Shown piece after piece: positions 9,169 to 19,100 of a stretch of DNA of 64,000 nt (position 1 is its first letter; each line of letters starts with the position of its first letter). Location: NCBI RefSeq assembly GCF_002733955.1, contig NZ_NVXQ01000001.1, positions 310,001 to 374,000 of the forward strand, in the 5' to 3' direction. The position numbers and the translations under genes were made by a program. Origin of the DNA: Hoeflea sp. (lineage in GTDB: Bacteria; Pseudomonadota; Alphaproteobacteria; Rhizobiales; Rhizobiaceae). The notes below the pieces were generated by a model, which saw only the letters and a program-made list of their open reading frames with translations, did no database searches and had not been told where the DNA came from.

Positions 9169-10020
9169 TTATCCCTTTGTCGCGCCGAGGGTGAGGCCGG
9201 CGATGAAGTGCTTCTGCATCAGGAAGAACATCAGAACCGGCGGCATGGCGGCGATGATTGATCCGGCAGAGACCAGTTGCCACTGCGCAATCCATTGGCC
9301 GTTGAGCGAATAGAGCCCGGCGGTCACCGGCTGGGTCTCGGCACTAGTGGTCAGCACCGTGGCCCAGAAATAGTCGTTCCAGATGAAGGTGAAGACCAGC
9401 ACCGAAAGTGCTGCGATCGCAGGCCGCATCAAGGGCAGCACGATGTACCAGAAGATGCGGAACTCGGAGACGCCTTCGACACGGGCCGATTCAATCAGCT
9501 CGAACGGCAGTCCCTTGATGAAGTTGCGCATGAACAGGGTGCAGAAACCCGACTGGAACGCGATGTGAAACAGCGCCAGTCCAGTGATCGTGTTGTAGAG
9601 CCCGGTCGAGACCGTGAGGTCGCGCACCGGCACCATCAGGATCTGGAACGGCACGAAATTGCCGGCCACGAAGAGAAAGAACAGCACCAGGTTCATGCGG
9701 AAGCGATAGACCGCGAGCGCAAAGCCCGACAGGCAGGAAATCGCAACCGCGCCGATCACTGTGGGGATGGTGACCTTGAACGAGTTCAGGATGTACTGCC
9801 CGATCGGCGAGTTGTTGAACACGTCGGCATAGTTCGAAAACGCGAGATAGCTCGGCAGGCCGAAATAATTACCCTGTGCCAGGTCGCTTGATGGCTTCAG
9901 CGAGGTCATGGCAACGCCGAGCAGCGGCAGCAGCCACAGGATCAGGGCGACGGGAAGGGCCAGCTTGTAGAGAACTTGTGTCGCGGGAGCGGTGTTCTCG
10001 ATCGGTCTGGGAAACATCAC
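9169..10020 (-). CDS. Carbohydrate ABC transporter permease, MalG type
   Basis: A CUT1-family inner-membrane permease of 283 residues with about six transmembrane helices. The first helix is KLALPVALILWLLPLLGVAM, and the EAA loop for the ATPase reads ESARVEGVSEFRIFWYIVLP. Two starts are possible: GTG 10020, which overlaps the upstream stop as GTGA, or ATG 10017 (TGATG). It pairs with the MalF-type protein upstream. The ATPase is on the opposite strand at 13565-14650. The cargo is inferred to be alpha- and beta-galactosides from the operon partners. Confidence 0.92.
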   Translation of the reverse strand: MMFPRPIENTAPATQVLYKLALPVALILWLLPLLGVAMTSLKPSSDLAQGNYFGLPSYLAFSNYADVFNNSPIGQYILNSFKVTIPTVIGAVAISCLSGFALAVYRFRMNLVLFFLFVAGNFVPFQILMVPVRDLTVSTGLYNTITGLALFHIAFQSGFCTLFMRNFIKGLPFELIESARVEGVSEFRIFWYIVLPLMRPAIAALSVLVFTFIWNDYFWATVLTTSAETQPVTAGLYSLNGQWIAQWQLVSAGSIIAAMPPVLMFFLMQKHFIAGLTLGATKG

Positions 10021-10952
10021 ATGCCCCTTTCGTCGCGGACCATCTTCCAGATGAAGAAGGAGATGAAGATCATCATGATGGCAAACAGCACCACCGCGAT
10101 CGCCGCGCCATAGCCCATCCGGAAGCCGTATTCCGACAGCGCCTGCTCGTACATGTAGAACGACAGCACCCGGCTCGAGCCGTAAGGTCCGCCATCGGTC
10201 ATGATCGAGACCAGGTCGAAGGAGCGCAGAGCACCGATGACGGTCACCACGATGGCAATGAAGGTGGCGGGCCTGAGCTGCGGCAGGATCACGTGCCAGA
10301 GCATCCTGAAGCCCTTGGCGCCATCAAGCCGTGCGGCCTCCACCTGGTCGGGCGCCACATTGTTGAGGCCGGTCAGATAGAGGATCATGCAGTAGGCGAT
10401 CTGCGGCCACAGGCCGGCGGCGATGATGCCGTAGGTCACGTAACGGTCGTCGGCGAGCACCGCGATGCCGGTCCCGGTGATCCACTCGATCAGATTGTAG
10501 AACAGGCCGAAATTGGGGGCGTAGAACCAGGCGAAGATCAGGCCGACCACGACCTGACTGATGACGAAGGGAAAGAAGAACAGCGACTTGTAGATGCGGA
10601 TGCCCATGACGGTCTGGTTGAGGAACAGCGCGATGAACAGCCCCGCGGGCACCGCCAGCATGTAGAGCACCAGCCAGATGATGTTGTTGTAGAGCGAGGT
10701 GTAGAAGGCGTCGTCGTCCAGGAGCTCGACATAATTGTCCAGCCCGAGCCATGTCTTGGCCCCGAGGCCGTCCCAGTCGTAGAAGCTCAGCCACATCGAG
10801 GCAATGATCGGGTAGATGACGTATAGCGCAAACATGAAGATGCCGGGCGCGAGAAAGACCCATGGCGCCAGCGCGCGCTGGTTTCGCTTCCAGATCCCGC
10901 GGTTGTCGCTTTGCGTTCCGGCAATTGCGGGCGTTGTCGCTGAACCCGTCAT
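10017..10952 (-). CDS. Carbohydrate ABC transporter permease, MalF type
   Basis: A 311-residue CUT1 permease. After a polar N-terminus the first helix is in LAPWVFLAPGIFMFALYVIY, and the EAA loop reads EAARLDGAKGFRMLWHVILP. The start is placed at ATG 10952 because GGGGAGGG lies 7 bases upstream on the coding strand; the in-frame ATG at 10988 lacks this site. It forms the transmembrane heterodimer with the MalG-type protein, whose start overlaps this stop. The gene is separated from the binding-protein gene by a strong hairpin. Confidence 0.92.
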   Translation of the reverse strand: MTGSATTPAIAGTQSDNRGIWKRNQRALAPWVFLAPGIFMFALYVIYPIIASMWLSFYDWDGLGAKTWLGLDNYVELLDDDAFYTSLYNNIIWLVLYMLAVPAGLFIALFLNQTVMGIRIYKSLFFFPFVISQVVVGLIFAWFYAPNFGLFYNLIEWITGTGIAVLADDRYVTYGIIAAGLWPQIAYCMILYLTGLNNVAPDQVEAARLDGAKGFRMLWHVILPQLRPATFIAIVVTVIGALRSFDLVSIMTDGGPYGSSRVLSFYMYEQALSEYGFRMGYGAAIAVVLFAIMMIFISFFIWKMVRDERGM

Positions 10953-11024
10953 GGCTACCCTCCCCAGTGCGCCGCCGGGTGCGGACATGCTGTCTCGCTC
11001 CGGCCTTGTCAGGTCGTTCTGGTA

Positions 11025-11053
11025 AACCGGGCGGCGGACAAGGCCGCCCGGTT
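11025..11053 (-). repeat. Hairpin between binding-protein and permease genes
   Basis: Perfect 11-base arms (11025-11035 and 11043-11053) with a 7-base loop, starting 8 bases after the binding-protein stop. On the transcribed strand it is followed by TTTACC, so partial termination or protection of the upstream mRNA are both possible. Confidence 0.75.
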
Positions 11054-11060
11054 CTGATGC

Positions 11061-12302
11061 TTACTTGTAAATGCGTCCACGCGCCTTTTCGAGGCGTTCG
11101 AGGATCCGGTCGACGTTTTCCGGCTTGACCATGAATTCCTGGAAGCCTTCCATGCCGATCTTGGCCATTTCGGCCGGAGCATCGCGGTCGAAGAACTGGG
11201 CGATGCCACCGTCAGCCGTGGACAGCAACTCGAACCCTGCCTGCAGGAACGGATCGTCGCCGACCTTCGAACCATTGTTGACCGGGAGCTGTCCGAGAGC
11301 TTCGTTCAGCTTGGTCTGCACGTCGGCAGTGGCGATGTAGGCCAGGAATTTCTTGGCATCATCGACGTTCTTGGCGCCGGCCGGAATGTGGATCGTGTCG
11401 GTCGGAGCTTCTTCGCCACGCGGCAGGCCCGGGGTGATTTCGGGGAACTGCATGAAGCCCAGCGTGTCGTTGGTCATGCCGCCGTCCTTGAAGACAGCCA
11501 CGGCAAAATTGCCCATGACGTAGTTTGCGGCCTTGCCCTGGATCAGCAGAGAGGCGGCATCCTGCCAGTCAAGCGCTGCGTGGTTGGCGGTCACGTAACC
11601 AGGTTCGACCAGCTTGGCCCATTCGGCGAACGTGTTCTTCACGCGCTCGTCGGTCCAGGCCACCTTGCCGGCGGTCAGGTCCATGTGGAACTCGTAGCCG
11701 TTGGTGCGAAGGTTCATGTAGTCGAAGATGCCGGCTCCGGGCCACAGCGCCTTGGTGCCGGTGGTCAGGCAGTCGATGCCGGCTTCCTTGAACTTGGCGC
11801 AATTGTCGATGAACTCGGCCCAGGTGGTTGGCACTTCAACGCCGGCCTGCTTGTAGGCGTCCTTGTTGTAGTAGATGCCCCACTGGTAATAGGTGTAGGG
11901 CACCCCCCACTGTTTGCCGTCGATGGTCATCGAGCCTTTGGCCGACGCCAGGCTTTCGCCGAGATTGTTGTCGGTCCAGACATCTGAGATGTCGAGGAAC
12001 TGGCCGGAATTGACAAAGGGCGCCATGCGGTTGCCGGCGTACCAGTTGGCGAGATCCGGGGAATCGGCGGTCAGGAAGTTGCGGATCGAAGTCTTGTAGC
12101 CCTCGTGGTCGAAGTTTTGCAGAACGACGTCGATATCCGGATTGGCAGCTTCGAAATCCGCGATCACGGCCTCGAAGGCAGCCAGCGGCGCCGGGTCGAA
12201 GTCGGCGTAATATTTCAGAGTGCGCTGTTGGGCCACCGCCTGCGTTGCCAGAAGGGCAAGGGCAGCGGTGCCAAGAAGCGTCGATTTGAGTGAAAGCGTC
12301 AT
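11061..12302 (-). CDS. Extracellular solute-binding protein family 1 (sugar ABC transporter)
   Basis: A 413-residue periplasmic protein. ATG 12302 gives a clean Sec signal peptide (MTLSLKSTLLGTAALALLAT, cleavage after AVAQ) and has GGGAGG about 10 bases upstream; an open extension to 12404 is without merit. The mature chain has the family 1 (MalE-like) pattern: ANPDIDVVLQNFD, WGVPYTYYQWGIYYNKDAYK, GKAANYVMGNF and a C-terminal helical segment. It would capture galactosides and deliver them to the two permeases downstream. First gene of the operon, with the promoter in the 323-base gap to the IclR gene. Confidence 0.92.
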   Translation of the reverse strand: MTLSLKSTLLGTAALALLATQAVAQQRTLKYYADFDPAPLAAFEAVIADFEAANPDIDVVLQNFDHEGYKTSIRNFLTADSPDLANWYAGNRMAPFVNSGQFLDISDVWTDNNLGESLASAKGSMTIDGKQWGVPYTYYQWGIYYNKDAYKQAGVEVPTTWAEFIDNCAKFKEAGIDCLTTGTKALWPGAGIFDYMNLRTNGYEFHMDLTAGKVAWTDERVKNTFAEWAKLVEPGYVTANHAALDWQDAASLLIQGKAANYVMGNFAVAVFKDGGMTNDTLGFMQFPEITPGLPRGEEAPTDTIHIPAGAKNVDDAKKFLAYIATADVQTKLNEALGQLPVNNGSKVGDDPFLQAGFELLSTADGGIAQFFDRDAPAEMAKIGMEGFQEFMVKPENVDRILERLEKARGRIYK

Positions 12303-12423
12303 GCAGTAAACCTCCCAAGTGTTGACGATGCTGCCGTTCCTCCGGTGTGGGGCCGCGTCCGGGCGGCCGGTCCACCTGCCGGGCGGGCAATCCTCCAAGA
12401 CCACCCCGACAGCGTCAATTGAT

Positions 12424-12440
12424 GTTCCGTTATATGGAAC
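12424..12440. promoter_or_regulatory. Candidate IclR-type operator in the divergent galactoside promoter region
   Basis: The palindrome GTTCC-N7-GGAAC sits in the 323-base gap between the binding-protein gene and the IclR gene, in an AT-rich patch. IclR-family operators often have such short GC-containing arms around an AT centre. The remainder of the gap (12303-12625) holds no gene I can support. Confidence 0.45.
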
Positions 12441-12625
12441 TCAATTTGACTATTTAGAATTATCGATCTATGGTGTATGACTTGTCAAGGTCGAAAAGCA
12501 GTTGCCTCCCGTGTGGCGCTGCCGACCGCAGGCAGGCGCCAGGCGTTCGGGAGAGCCAAGCGCTTGAAGACAGGACCGTTTCCGGCCGGCTGCAAAGCCG
12601 GGTCGCAAATGGCAGGGGAGGAAAT

Positions 12626-13468
12626 GTGGACGACCAGACAGGCAGGGCGGGTGCGCCATCGGACAAGATCGCAGATGCGCAAGACGGGTCAGGGCGCAGC
12701 CGTGTTGACACCGGCACGCTTGGCAAGGCCATTGCCGTTCTCGACATCGTCGCTTCCGCCGACGAGCCGATGCGCTTTACCGACATTCTGGCCCTTTCCA
12801 GCCAGCCGCGGGGCACATTGCACCGGCAGCTGTCCAACCTGGTCGAGGAAGGCCTGCTGTCACTGGGCCGCGACCATTCCTATTCCGTTGGCATCCGGCT
12901 GCTGAAATTCGCCGCAAAGGCCTGGGCCGGCAACCAGTTCCGTGCCATTGCCGAGCCGCATCTGCGCGCGCTGCATGATCTCACCGGCGAGACGGTGCAT
13001 CTGGGCGTCCTGCGTGGCAGTGAGGTGATCTATCTCGACAAGGTGGAAAGCCGCCAGGCGGTGCGGATGTATTCGCAGATCGGCAATGCCTCACCGGTCT
13101 ACTGCACCGGCGTCGGCAAGGCGGCAATGTCTGCACTCCCCGAAGCCGAGCTGCGTGATCTGGTCTCCACAATCAGGTTCAAGCGCTTTACCGACAGCAC
13201 GCTGATCACGCCGGATGCGCTGCTCAACGAGATCGCCGAAATCCGCGACCGTGGCAATGCCTATGACCGGGAAGAGCACGAGCCCGGCATCCGCTGTGTC
13301 GCTGCGCCGATCTATTCATCCGACAGGAGTTTTGTCGGCGGGGTTTCCGTCACCGGTCCGGCCTACCGGATCTCGGCCGAAGCGCTTGAGAGCTGGGCCG
13401 AGCTGGTGCGCAACACCGCCAGTTCGATCATGGACGACATGGGTGCAAGGCTGGGTCCGCGCACGTGA
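12626..13468 (+). CDS. IclR-family transcriptional regulator
   Basis: A 280-residue regulator: N-terminal winged helix (about 25-90, with LGKAIAVLDIVASADEPMRF and the recognition region PRGTLHRQLSNLVEEGLL) and a C-terminal IclR effector domain (about 105-270, with YLDKVES, CTGVGKAAMSALP and GIRCVAAPIYSS). The start is taken at GTG 12626, preceded by AGGGGAGG at 12614-12621; the frame remains open upstream but without a site. It is divergent from the galactoside operon and 96 bases before the ATPase gene, so it probably controls both, with a galactoside or catabolic intermediate as effector. Confidence 0.85.
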   Translation: MDDQTGRAGAPSDKIADAQDGSGRSRVDTGTLGKAIAVLDIVASADEPMRFTDILALSSQPRGTLHRQLSNLVEEGLLSLGRDHSYSVGIRLLKFAAKAWAGNQFRAIAEPHLRALHDLTGETVHLGVLRGSEVIYLDKVESRQAVRMYSQIGNASPVYCTGVGKAAMSALPEAELRDLVSTIRFKRFTDSTLITPDALLNEIAEIRDRGNAYDREEHEPGIRCVAAPIYSSDRSFVGGVSVTGPAYRISAEALESWAELVRNTASSIMDDMGARLGPRT

Positions 13469-13564
13469 CGCGGGATGCCGGAAATCGAGATTGAGTGGCA
13501 GCGGCGGGTTGCCGGGAGCCGGTCAGGCCGGAGTATTGAAAGCTAGGTTTTGAGAGGGAGTGTC

Positions 13565-14650
<1,086 letters not shown>

Positions 14651-14673
14651 CACTTCCCGCCGCACAATGGCAA

Positions 14674-14701
14674 AGGCCCGGACGCTCGCGCATCCGGGCC
14701 T
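14674..14701. terminator. Convergent hairpin terminator
   Basis: Perfect 9-base arms (AGGCCCGGA and TCCGGGCCT) around a 10-base loop lie between two convergent genes. On the minus strand the stem is followed by a short T run, so it may end the acyl-CoA synthetase or ATPase transcripts. Confidence 0.6.
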
Positions 14702-14722
14702 CAGTCATTTCAATTCCACGCG

Positions 14723-16351
14723 TTAACTGGTGGGCAGCTGATAGTCCTTGAGTGTCTCGCGCAGCGCCGTCTTCTGGATCTTGCCGGTTGCCGTGTGCGG
14801 GATCTCCTCGATGAAGATCACGTCATCCGGCATCCACCATTTGGCGATCTTGCCGTCGAGGAAGTCGAGGATGGATTGCTTGTCCGGGGACCGGCCTTCC
14901 TTGGCCACGATTACCAGGAGCGGGCGCTCGTCCCACTTCGGATGCGCGACACCGATCACCGCCGCTTCAGCGACATCGGGATGACCGACGGCAAGGTTCT
15001 CGATTTCGATCGAGGAAATCCATTCGCCACCCGATTTGATCACGTCCTTGGCCCGGTCGGTGATCTGCATGTAGCCGTAGGGATCGACATGCGCGACATC
15101 GCCGGTGTCGAACCAGCCTTCCGCGTCGAATTGCTCCTCGCCACGGCCTTTATAGTAAGACGACGAGACTGCGGGGCCCCGGACCTTGAGCCGGCCAAAG
15201 GTCTTGGCGTCCCAGGGCAGCTCGTTGTTTTCGTCATCGGTAATCTTCATCTCCACCGTGAACGGCGGATGGCCCTGCTTGGCCTGCAGGTCCAGCTTCT
15301 CCTGCCCTTCAAGATGGCTGTATTCAGGCTTGATCGAGCAAAGGGTTCCAAGCGGGCTCATTTCGGTCATGCCCCAGGCATGAATGACATCGACCCCGTA
15401 ATCATCCTGGAATGCCTTGGTAATGGCCGGTGGGCAGGCCGAGCCGCCGATCACCACGCGGGACAGGTCGGGCAATTTGCTGCTGTGCTTTTCCATGTGC
15501 TGCAGCAGCATCAACCACACGGTGGGCACCGCTGCGGTGATCGTCACCTTTTCTTGTGTCAGGATTTCGTAGATGGAAGCGCCGTCCATTCCCGCGCCGG
15601 GCATGATCATGGCGCAGCCCGACATCGGTCCGGAAAAGGCGGTCGACCAGCCATTGGCATGAAACAGCGGAACCACCGGCATCAACCGATCGCGAGACGC
15701 CAGATTGAGCATGTCGGGTTGAAGCGCTGCCATCGCGTGCAGCACGTTGGAGCGGTGGGAATAGACCACGCCCTTCGGGTCGCCGGTGGTGCCTGACGTG
15801 TAGCACATGCCTGCCGCGGTCCGTTCGTCAAATTCCGCCCAGGCGAAATCGCCATCGGCCTCGGCGATGTAGCTCTCATAGGACACCACATTCTTCAGCG
15901 ACGTCTCGGGCATGTGCGCATCGTCGGTCAGGATGACGATGCGTTCGAGGCTGGGGACCTTGGGGGCAATCATCTCGACCAACTTGATGAAGGTGAGATC
16001 GACGAACAGCATCTTGTCTTCGGCGTCGTTCATGATCCAGGCGATCTGGTCGGGAAACAGCCGGGGGTTGAGTGTGTGGTAGACCGCTCCGATACCCAGA
16101 ATGCCGTACCAGGTCTCAAGGTGGCGCCATGTGTTCCAGGCCATCGTGGCGATACGATCGCCGACCCGGCAGCCATCCCGGTCCAGTCGCTGGGCGAGCT
16201 TGAGCGAGCGTTCGCGAATCCCTGCGTAGTTGGTTCGGTGGAACGGGCCTTCGATCGATCGCGACACGATCTCTCGTTCTCCGTGATAGATTGCGGCATG
16301 GTCGATGACCTTGTGGCAAAGCAGCGGCCATTCCTGCATCATTCCAAGCAT
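14723..16351 (-). CDS. Medium/long-chain fatty acyl-CoA synthetase (AMP-forming)
   Basis: A 542-residue ANL-superfamily ligase. Motif A10 region A3 reads [19 protein letters not shown]5 is [14 protein letters not shown]7 [17 protein letters not shown]8 [18 protein letters not shown] and the lysine of A10 is in [14 protein letters not shown]. The start [14 protein letters not shown] at ATG 16351 has AAGGGGG just upstream and matches the AlkK-like group; an ATG seven codons earlier is an alternative. It activates a fatty acid with ATP and CoA for beta-oxidation. It stands alone, with a perfect AT-rich palindrome 66 bases upstream of the start. Confidence 0.88.
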   Translation of the reverse strand: MLGMMQEWPLLCHKVIDHAAIYHGEREIVSRSIEGPFHRTNYAGIRERSLKLAQRLDRDGCRVGDRIATMAWNTWRHLETWYGILGIGAVYHTLNPRLFPDQIAWIMNDAEDKMLFVDLTFIKLVEMIAPKVPSLERIVILTDDAHMPETSLKNVVSYESYIAEADGDFAWAEFDERTAAGMCYTSGTTGDPKGVVYSHRSNVLHAMAALQPDMLNLASRDRLMPVVPLFHANGWSTAFSGPMSGCAMIMPGAGMDGASIYEILTQEKVTITAAVPTVWLMLLQHMEKHSSKLPDLSRVVIGGSACPPAITKAFQDDYGVDVIHAWGMTEMSPLGTLCSIKPEYSHLEGQEKLDLQAKQGHPPFTVEMKITDDENNELPWDAKTFGRLKVRGPAVSSSYYKGRGEEQFDAEGWFDTGDVAHVDPYGYMQITDRAKDVIKSGGEWISSIEIENLAVGHPDVAEAAVIGVAHPKWDERPLLVIVAKEGRSPDKQSILDFLDGKIAKWWMPDDVIFIEEIPHTATGKIQKTALRETLKDYQLPTS

Positions 16352-16416
16352 ATGATCCCCCTTGTTTTTCATCCTCTTCCTGGTTGGAACAGTAGCGCTT
16401 GCGGGGGAGCGGAGAC

Positions 16417-16444
16417 AACATCAAATTATATCGAATTTGATGTT
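16417..16444. promoter_or_regulatory. Perfect 28-bp palindrome upstream of the acyl-CoA synthetase gene
   Basis: Arms AACATCAAATT and AATTTGATGTT (11 bases each, no mismatch) flank a 6-base spacer, between the divergent acyl-CoA synthetase and LuxR-type genes. The size and symmetry suit a dimeric repressor. The rest of the 311-base gap (16352-16662) is AT-rich and contains no gene I can support. Confidence 0.6.
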
Positions 16445-16662
16445 TTGCATCTGTGGGATTTTAGTATAGTCTTAAATAAACCGAAGCTAAGAAACGGCCT
16501 CCGGGGCAGGGCTGCTTTATCTGGCTCATCTTCAATGCGTGTTTGTTTGTGGCGGACTTGGAATTGGATTGGTGATTTGAATTTCAGCAGTTTCGTAAAA
16601 GGTAACCTGTCGCAAGCAGATGTATTGCCGTCAGCAACCCAAAAGATCGTTGGAAAATTGGT

Positions 16663-17403
16663 ATGCTCATGAGCGCGCGGAGCCAGCAGCAGGAAAAGCC
16701 TACAAGCGTCGGCGAACAATTGCACAATTGTCAGACTCAATTCGATATTCTCAGGCTGTTGCGCGAACTCACAGCCGGGTTCGGCTATCAGTATTTTTTC
16801 GTAGCCAATGGCGCGACACCCGAAGAAAAGTCTTTCACGGAGGCAATTGTCATCACCTCCGCTCCCGCCGATCTGGTTCAGGCCCATGAAGCGACGCAAC
16901 CCGTTGCGAGCAATCCGCTGGTTGGTATTCTGGCTCAGGGCGGCGCACCCTTCGAATTCCGGCTCGATAACTCGGCGGCACCTGCGCCCGCTGATTTCAG
17001 GTTGTTCATGGAAGGTATTGCCGGCGCCTACAACCTGGACTGCGCCTTTGTTGTCCCGGTCTATCATCCGGACCACGGCCCATCAGCGGTCTTCTTCATC
17101 GGCAAGCGTGCGCCGATGAGCATAGGTGAAACCGCCGAATTGGCTCTCTATGCTCACATGGCGCATCAGAGACTGCGTCAGGTATCAGCCAGGCCGTCAA
17201 AACCGGATTCACCGCTGACCGAGCGTGAACGTGAATGCCTGGTCTGGACCTCTGTGGGCAAGACTTCGGTCGAAATCGCCCAGATTCTCAGCCTGTCGGA
17301 ACACACGGTCAATCACTACCTCAACAATGCCGCCCGCAAGTTTGATGCGGTGAACCGCACCCAGGCCGTGGCCCACGGTCTGCGCTTCGGCTTCATCGAC
17401 TGA
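16663..17403 (+). CDS. LuxR-family transcriptional regulator (solo, divergent ligand domain)
   Basis: A 246-residue protein. The C-terminal HTH (about 183-246) is clear: LTERERECLVWTSVGKTSVE, then EHTVNHYLNNAARKF and the closing RTQAVAHGLRFGFID. The first 170 residues resemble the autoinducer-binding fold in spacing and in the PVYHPDHGPSAVFF strand. I do not see the usual conserved tryptophans and Asp-Pro pair that hold an acyl-homoserine lactone, so the ligand may differ or be absent. No luxI-type synthase lies in the window. Two in-frame ATGs (16663, 16669) are possible. It may control the divergent acyl-CoA synthetase, but this is not shown. Confidence 0.8.
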   Translation: MLMSARSQQQEKPTSVGEQLHNCQTQFDILRLLRELTAGFGYQYFFVANGATPEEKSFTEAIVITSAPADLVQAHEATQPVASNPLVGILAQGGAPFEFRLDNSAAPAPADFRLFMEGIAGAYNLDCAFVVPVYHPDHGPSAVFFIGKRAPMSIGETAELALYAHMAHQRLRQVSARPSKPDSPLTERERECLVWTSVGKTSVEIAQILSLSEHTVNHYLNNAARKFDAVNRTQAVAHGLRFGFID

Positions 17404-17450
17404 TCAGGCCCCTAGGCCGCAATCTGTCGCGAGCGGTAGCCCGGCGCTGC

Positions 17451-19100
17451 CTATTGCGCGACCGGATACCAGTAGCGCGCATTGGCCTCACCGCGAATGA
17501 TCCTGACATGCTGGTTGGCAAAAACCCGGTAGGGATGGCTCCACTCGCCATCGGGCCACTGAACCCGGATGGTCGCACGCTCGGAGACACCCAAGCCCAC
17601 ATGCGTGAACCCTGCCTGGCCAGAGGCGTGCCCGCCACCAACCTGGATCCTCCGGGTCTGGGTGCGGGTGCCGGTGCGCACGGAGATCAGCGCTCCCACC
17701 GCGGACGGATTGATCTTGCCATTGTCGAGTTCGATTTTCACCCAGTTGCCCAGCGGCCGGTGGCCCCAGTCCGTGGCCGCACCCAGATTGCGGAACAGGC
17801 TGGCGGGATGCTCTCGGTTGACCACAAGCAGGTCAAGCATGCCGTCCATGTTGAAATCCTCGATGATCGCCCCGCGGCCTCGCGTGTTGAGCGCAATTCC
17901 GGCTTCCATGCCTTTTTCGTAAAACGTGTCGTCGAAGCCGCCGAGCAGCAGGTTGTCAGGGTCGTAGCTGGCAAAATCCGGCATTGCCTGGACGTTGCCC
18001 TTGGCGATGAACAGATCGGTCCTGGTATCGTTGTTGATGTCGGCGAACCTGCTGTGCCATCCGGTCGAAGGCTTGGCATCGCCCCCCGCATAGGGCCGGT
18101 GTGCGGTGGCGCCGCGCTCATAGGCAATGTCGCGATAGGTCGGGCGGTCTTCGCCGGCCTCCTCGTCGAGCTTCTGCAGCTTGGTGTCGCCCATCGAGGT
18201 GAGGGCATATTCCGGCAGGCCATCGGCATCGAAATCGGTTTCGGCGATGCCCATGCCCCAGACGGTCAGCCGTTGCCACCCTTGCGAGGCGGTGTAGAGC
18301 CTTGGTGGCCGGCCCTCGGTCATCTGCCACAATTGTTCTTCCCCGCCGCGATAATACTGCCGGTCATTGGTAATTCTCAAATCAGGCTGACCGGAGCGGT
18401 TCCAGTCCGTGAACAACAGAGACAGCGCACAATAGCCGGGCTCGAGCTTCAGCGGATCTGAGTAATCCGGCAGGTCACCGGCACTTGGCCGAAGCAACTG
18501 GTTCGGCTCGCAGGTGCCAAACGGCGTTCCCGGCGCCGAGCGGTCGACATAATTGCCGATTGCGATGGTCGGGAACCTGCTGCCGCGCTCCCATATCGCC
18601 GACATGGCGGTCGACCAGGCCCGTCCTCCATCAATCGAGAAGGCGCGGTTGGCCTTTTCGAACCGACAGCCGGGCCCGCCCTTGAGCACCAGATTGCGCC
18701 CGAGCCGCAGCAGCACCAGGTCCGTATGCCGGTCGTTGTCTATATCGAGCGGATAGGCCCCCAGGACGCGGGTGAGATCCTCTGGCTTCAACCCGGTGTC
18801 CACCGGCGCGAAGCTGAAGCTGCCGCCGGTCTTGCTTTCATTGACATAGAACTTTGCCGGAGAGGATCCGCCGGCGATCAGCAGATCGGGAAGCCGGTCG
18901 CCATTGCAGTCGAAACTCGCTGCCCCGCCGCCGACGAAAAACTCCCATCCGCCGGTGTAGCTCTGATCGATGCCGGCACTTGCCGCTTCCTCGTGCAGGA
19001 TCGGCACATCGGCTGTGAAATCGGATTGCGCCTGGGCGTTGGGCCCCAGGGCTGTCAGCGAGACCGCGGCCAGTGCGAGCAGTGAAGCAAATTTCATCAT
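17451..19100 (-). CDS. Secreted FG-GAP/VCBS repeat protein with C-terminal ASPIC/UnbV domain (CRTAC1-like)
   Basis: A 549-residue exported protein. A Sec signal peptide (MMKFASLLALAAVSLTALGP, cleavage near AQAQ) is followed by FG-GAP/VCBS beta-propeller blades with calcium-type Asp-rich turns: FDCNGDRLPDLLIAGG, LDIDNDRHTDLVLL, TDFDADGLPEYALTS, ADINNDTRTDLFIAKG and DFNMDGMLDLLVVNRE. The last 110 residues are an ASPIC/UnbV domain (GNWVKIELDNGKINPSAVGA, then RIQVGGGHASGQ). The molecular role of this family is unknown. The gene overlaps the di-heme oxidoreductase gene by 4 bases, so the two proteins probably work together in the periplasm or on the surface. Confidence 0.85.
   Translation of the reverse strand: MMKFASLLALAAVSLTALGPNAQAQSDFTADVPILHEEAASAGIDQSYTGGWEFFVGGGAASFDCNGDRLPDLLIAGGSSPAKFYVNESKTGGSFSFAPVDTGLKPEDLTRVLGAYPLDIDNDRHTDLVLLRLGRNLVLKGGPGCRFEKANRAFSIDGGRAWSTAMSAIWERGSRFPTIAIGNYVDRSAPGTPFGTCEPNQLLRPSAGDLPDYSDPLKLEPGYCALSLLFTDWNRSGQPDLRITNDRQYYRGGEEQLWQMTEGRPPRLYTASQGWQRLTVWGMGIAETDFDADGLPEYALTSMGDTKLQKLDEEAGEDRPTYRDIAYERGATAHRPYAGGDAKPSTGWHSRFADINNDTRTDLFIAKGNVQAMPDFASYDPDNLLLGGFDDTFYEKGMEAGIALNTRGRGAIIEDFNMDGMLDLLVVNREHPASLFRNLGAATDWGHRPLGNWVKIELDNGKINPSAVGALISVRTGTRTQTRRIQVGGGHASGQAGFTHVGLGVSERATIRVQWPDGEWSHPYRVFANQHVRIIRGEANARYWYPVAQ

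Noticed and set aside
7365-9194. A 609-codon plus-strand frame over the alpha-galactosidase gene
   Set aside because: It is antisense to GH36 catalytic motifs and shows no domain.
16604-16623. A lux-box-like sequence upstream of the LuxR-type gene (AACCTGTCGCAAGCAGATGT)
   Set aside because: Only CTG and CAG mirror each other across the centre; the match to known lux boxes is too weak.
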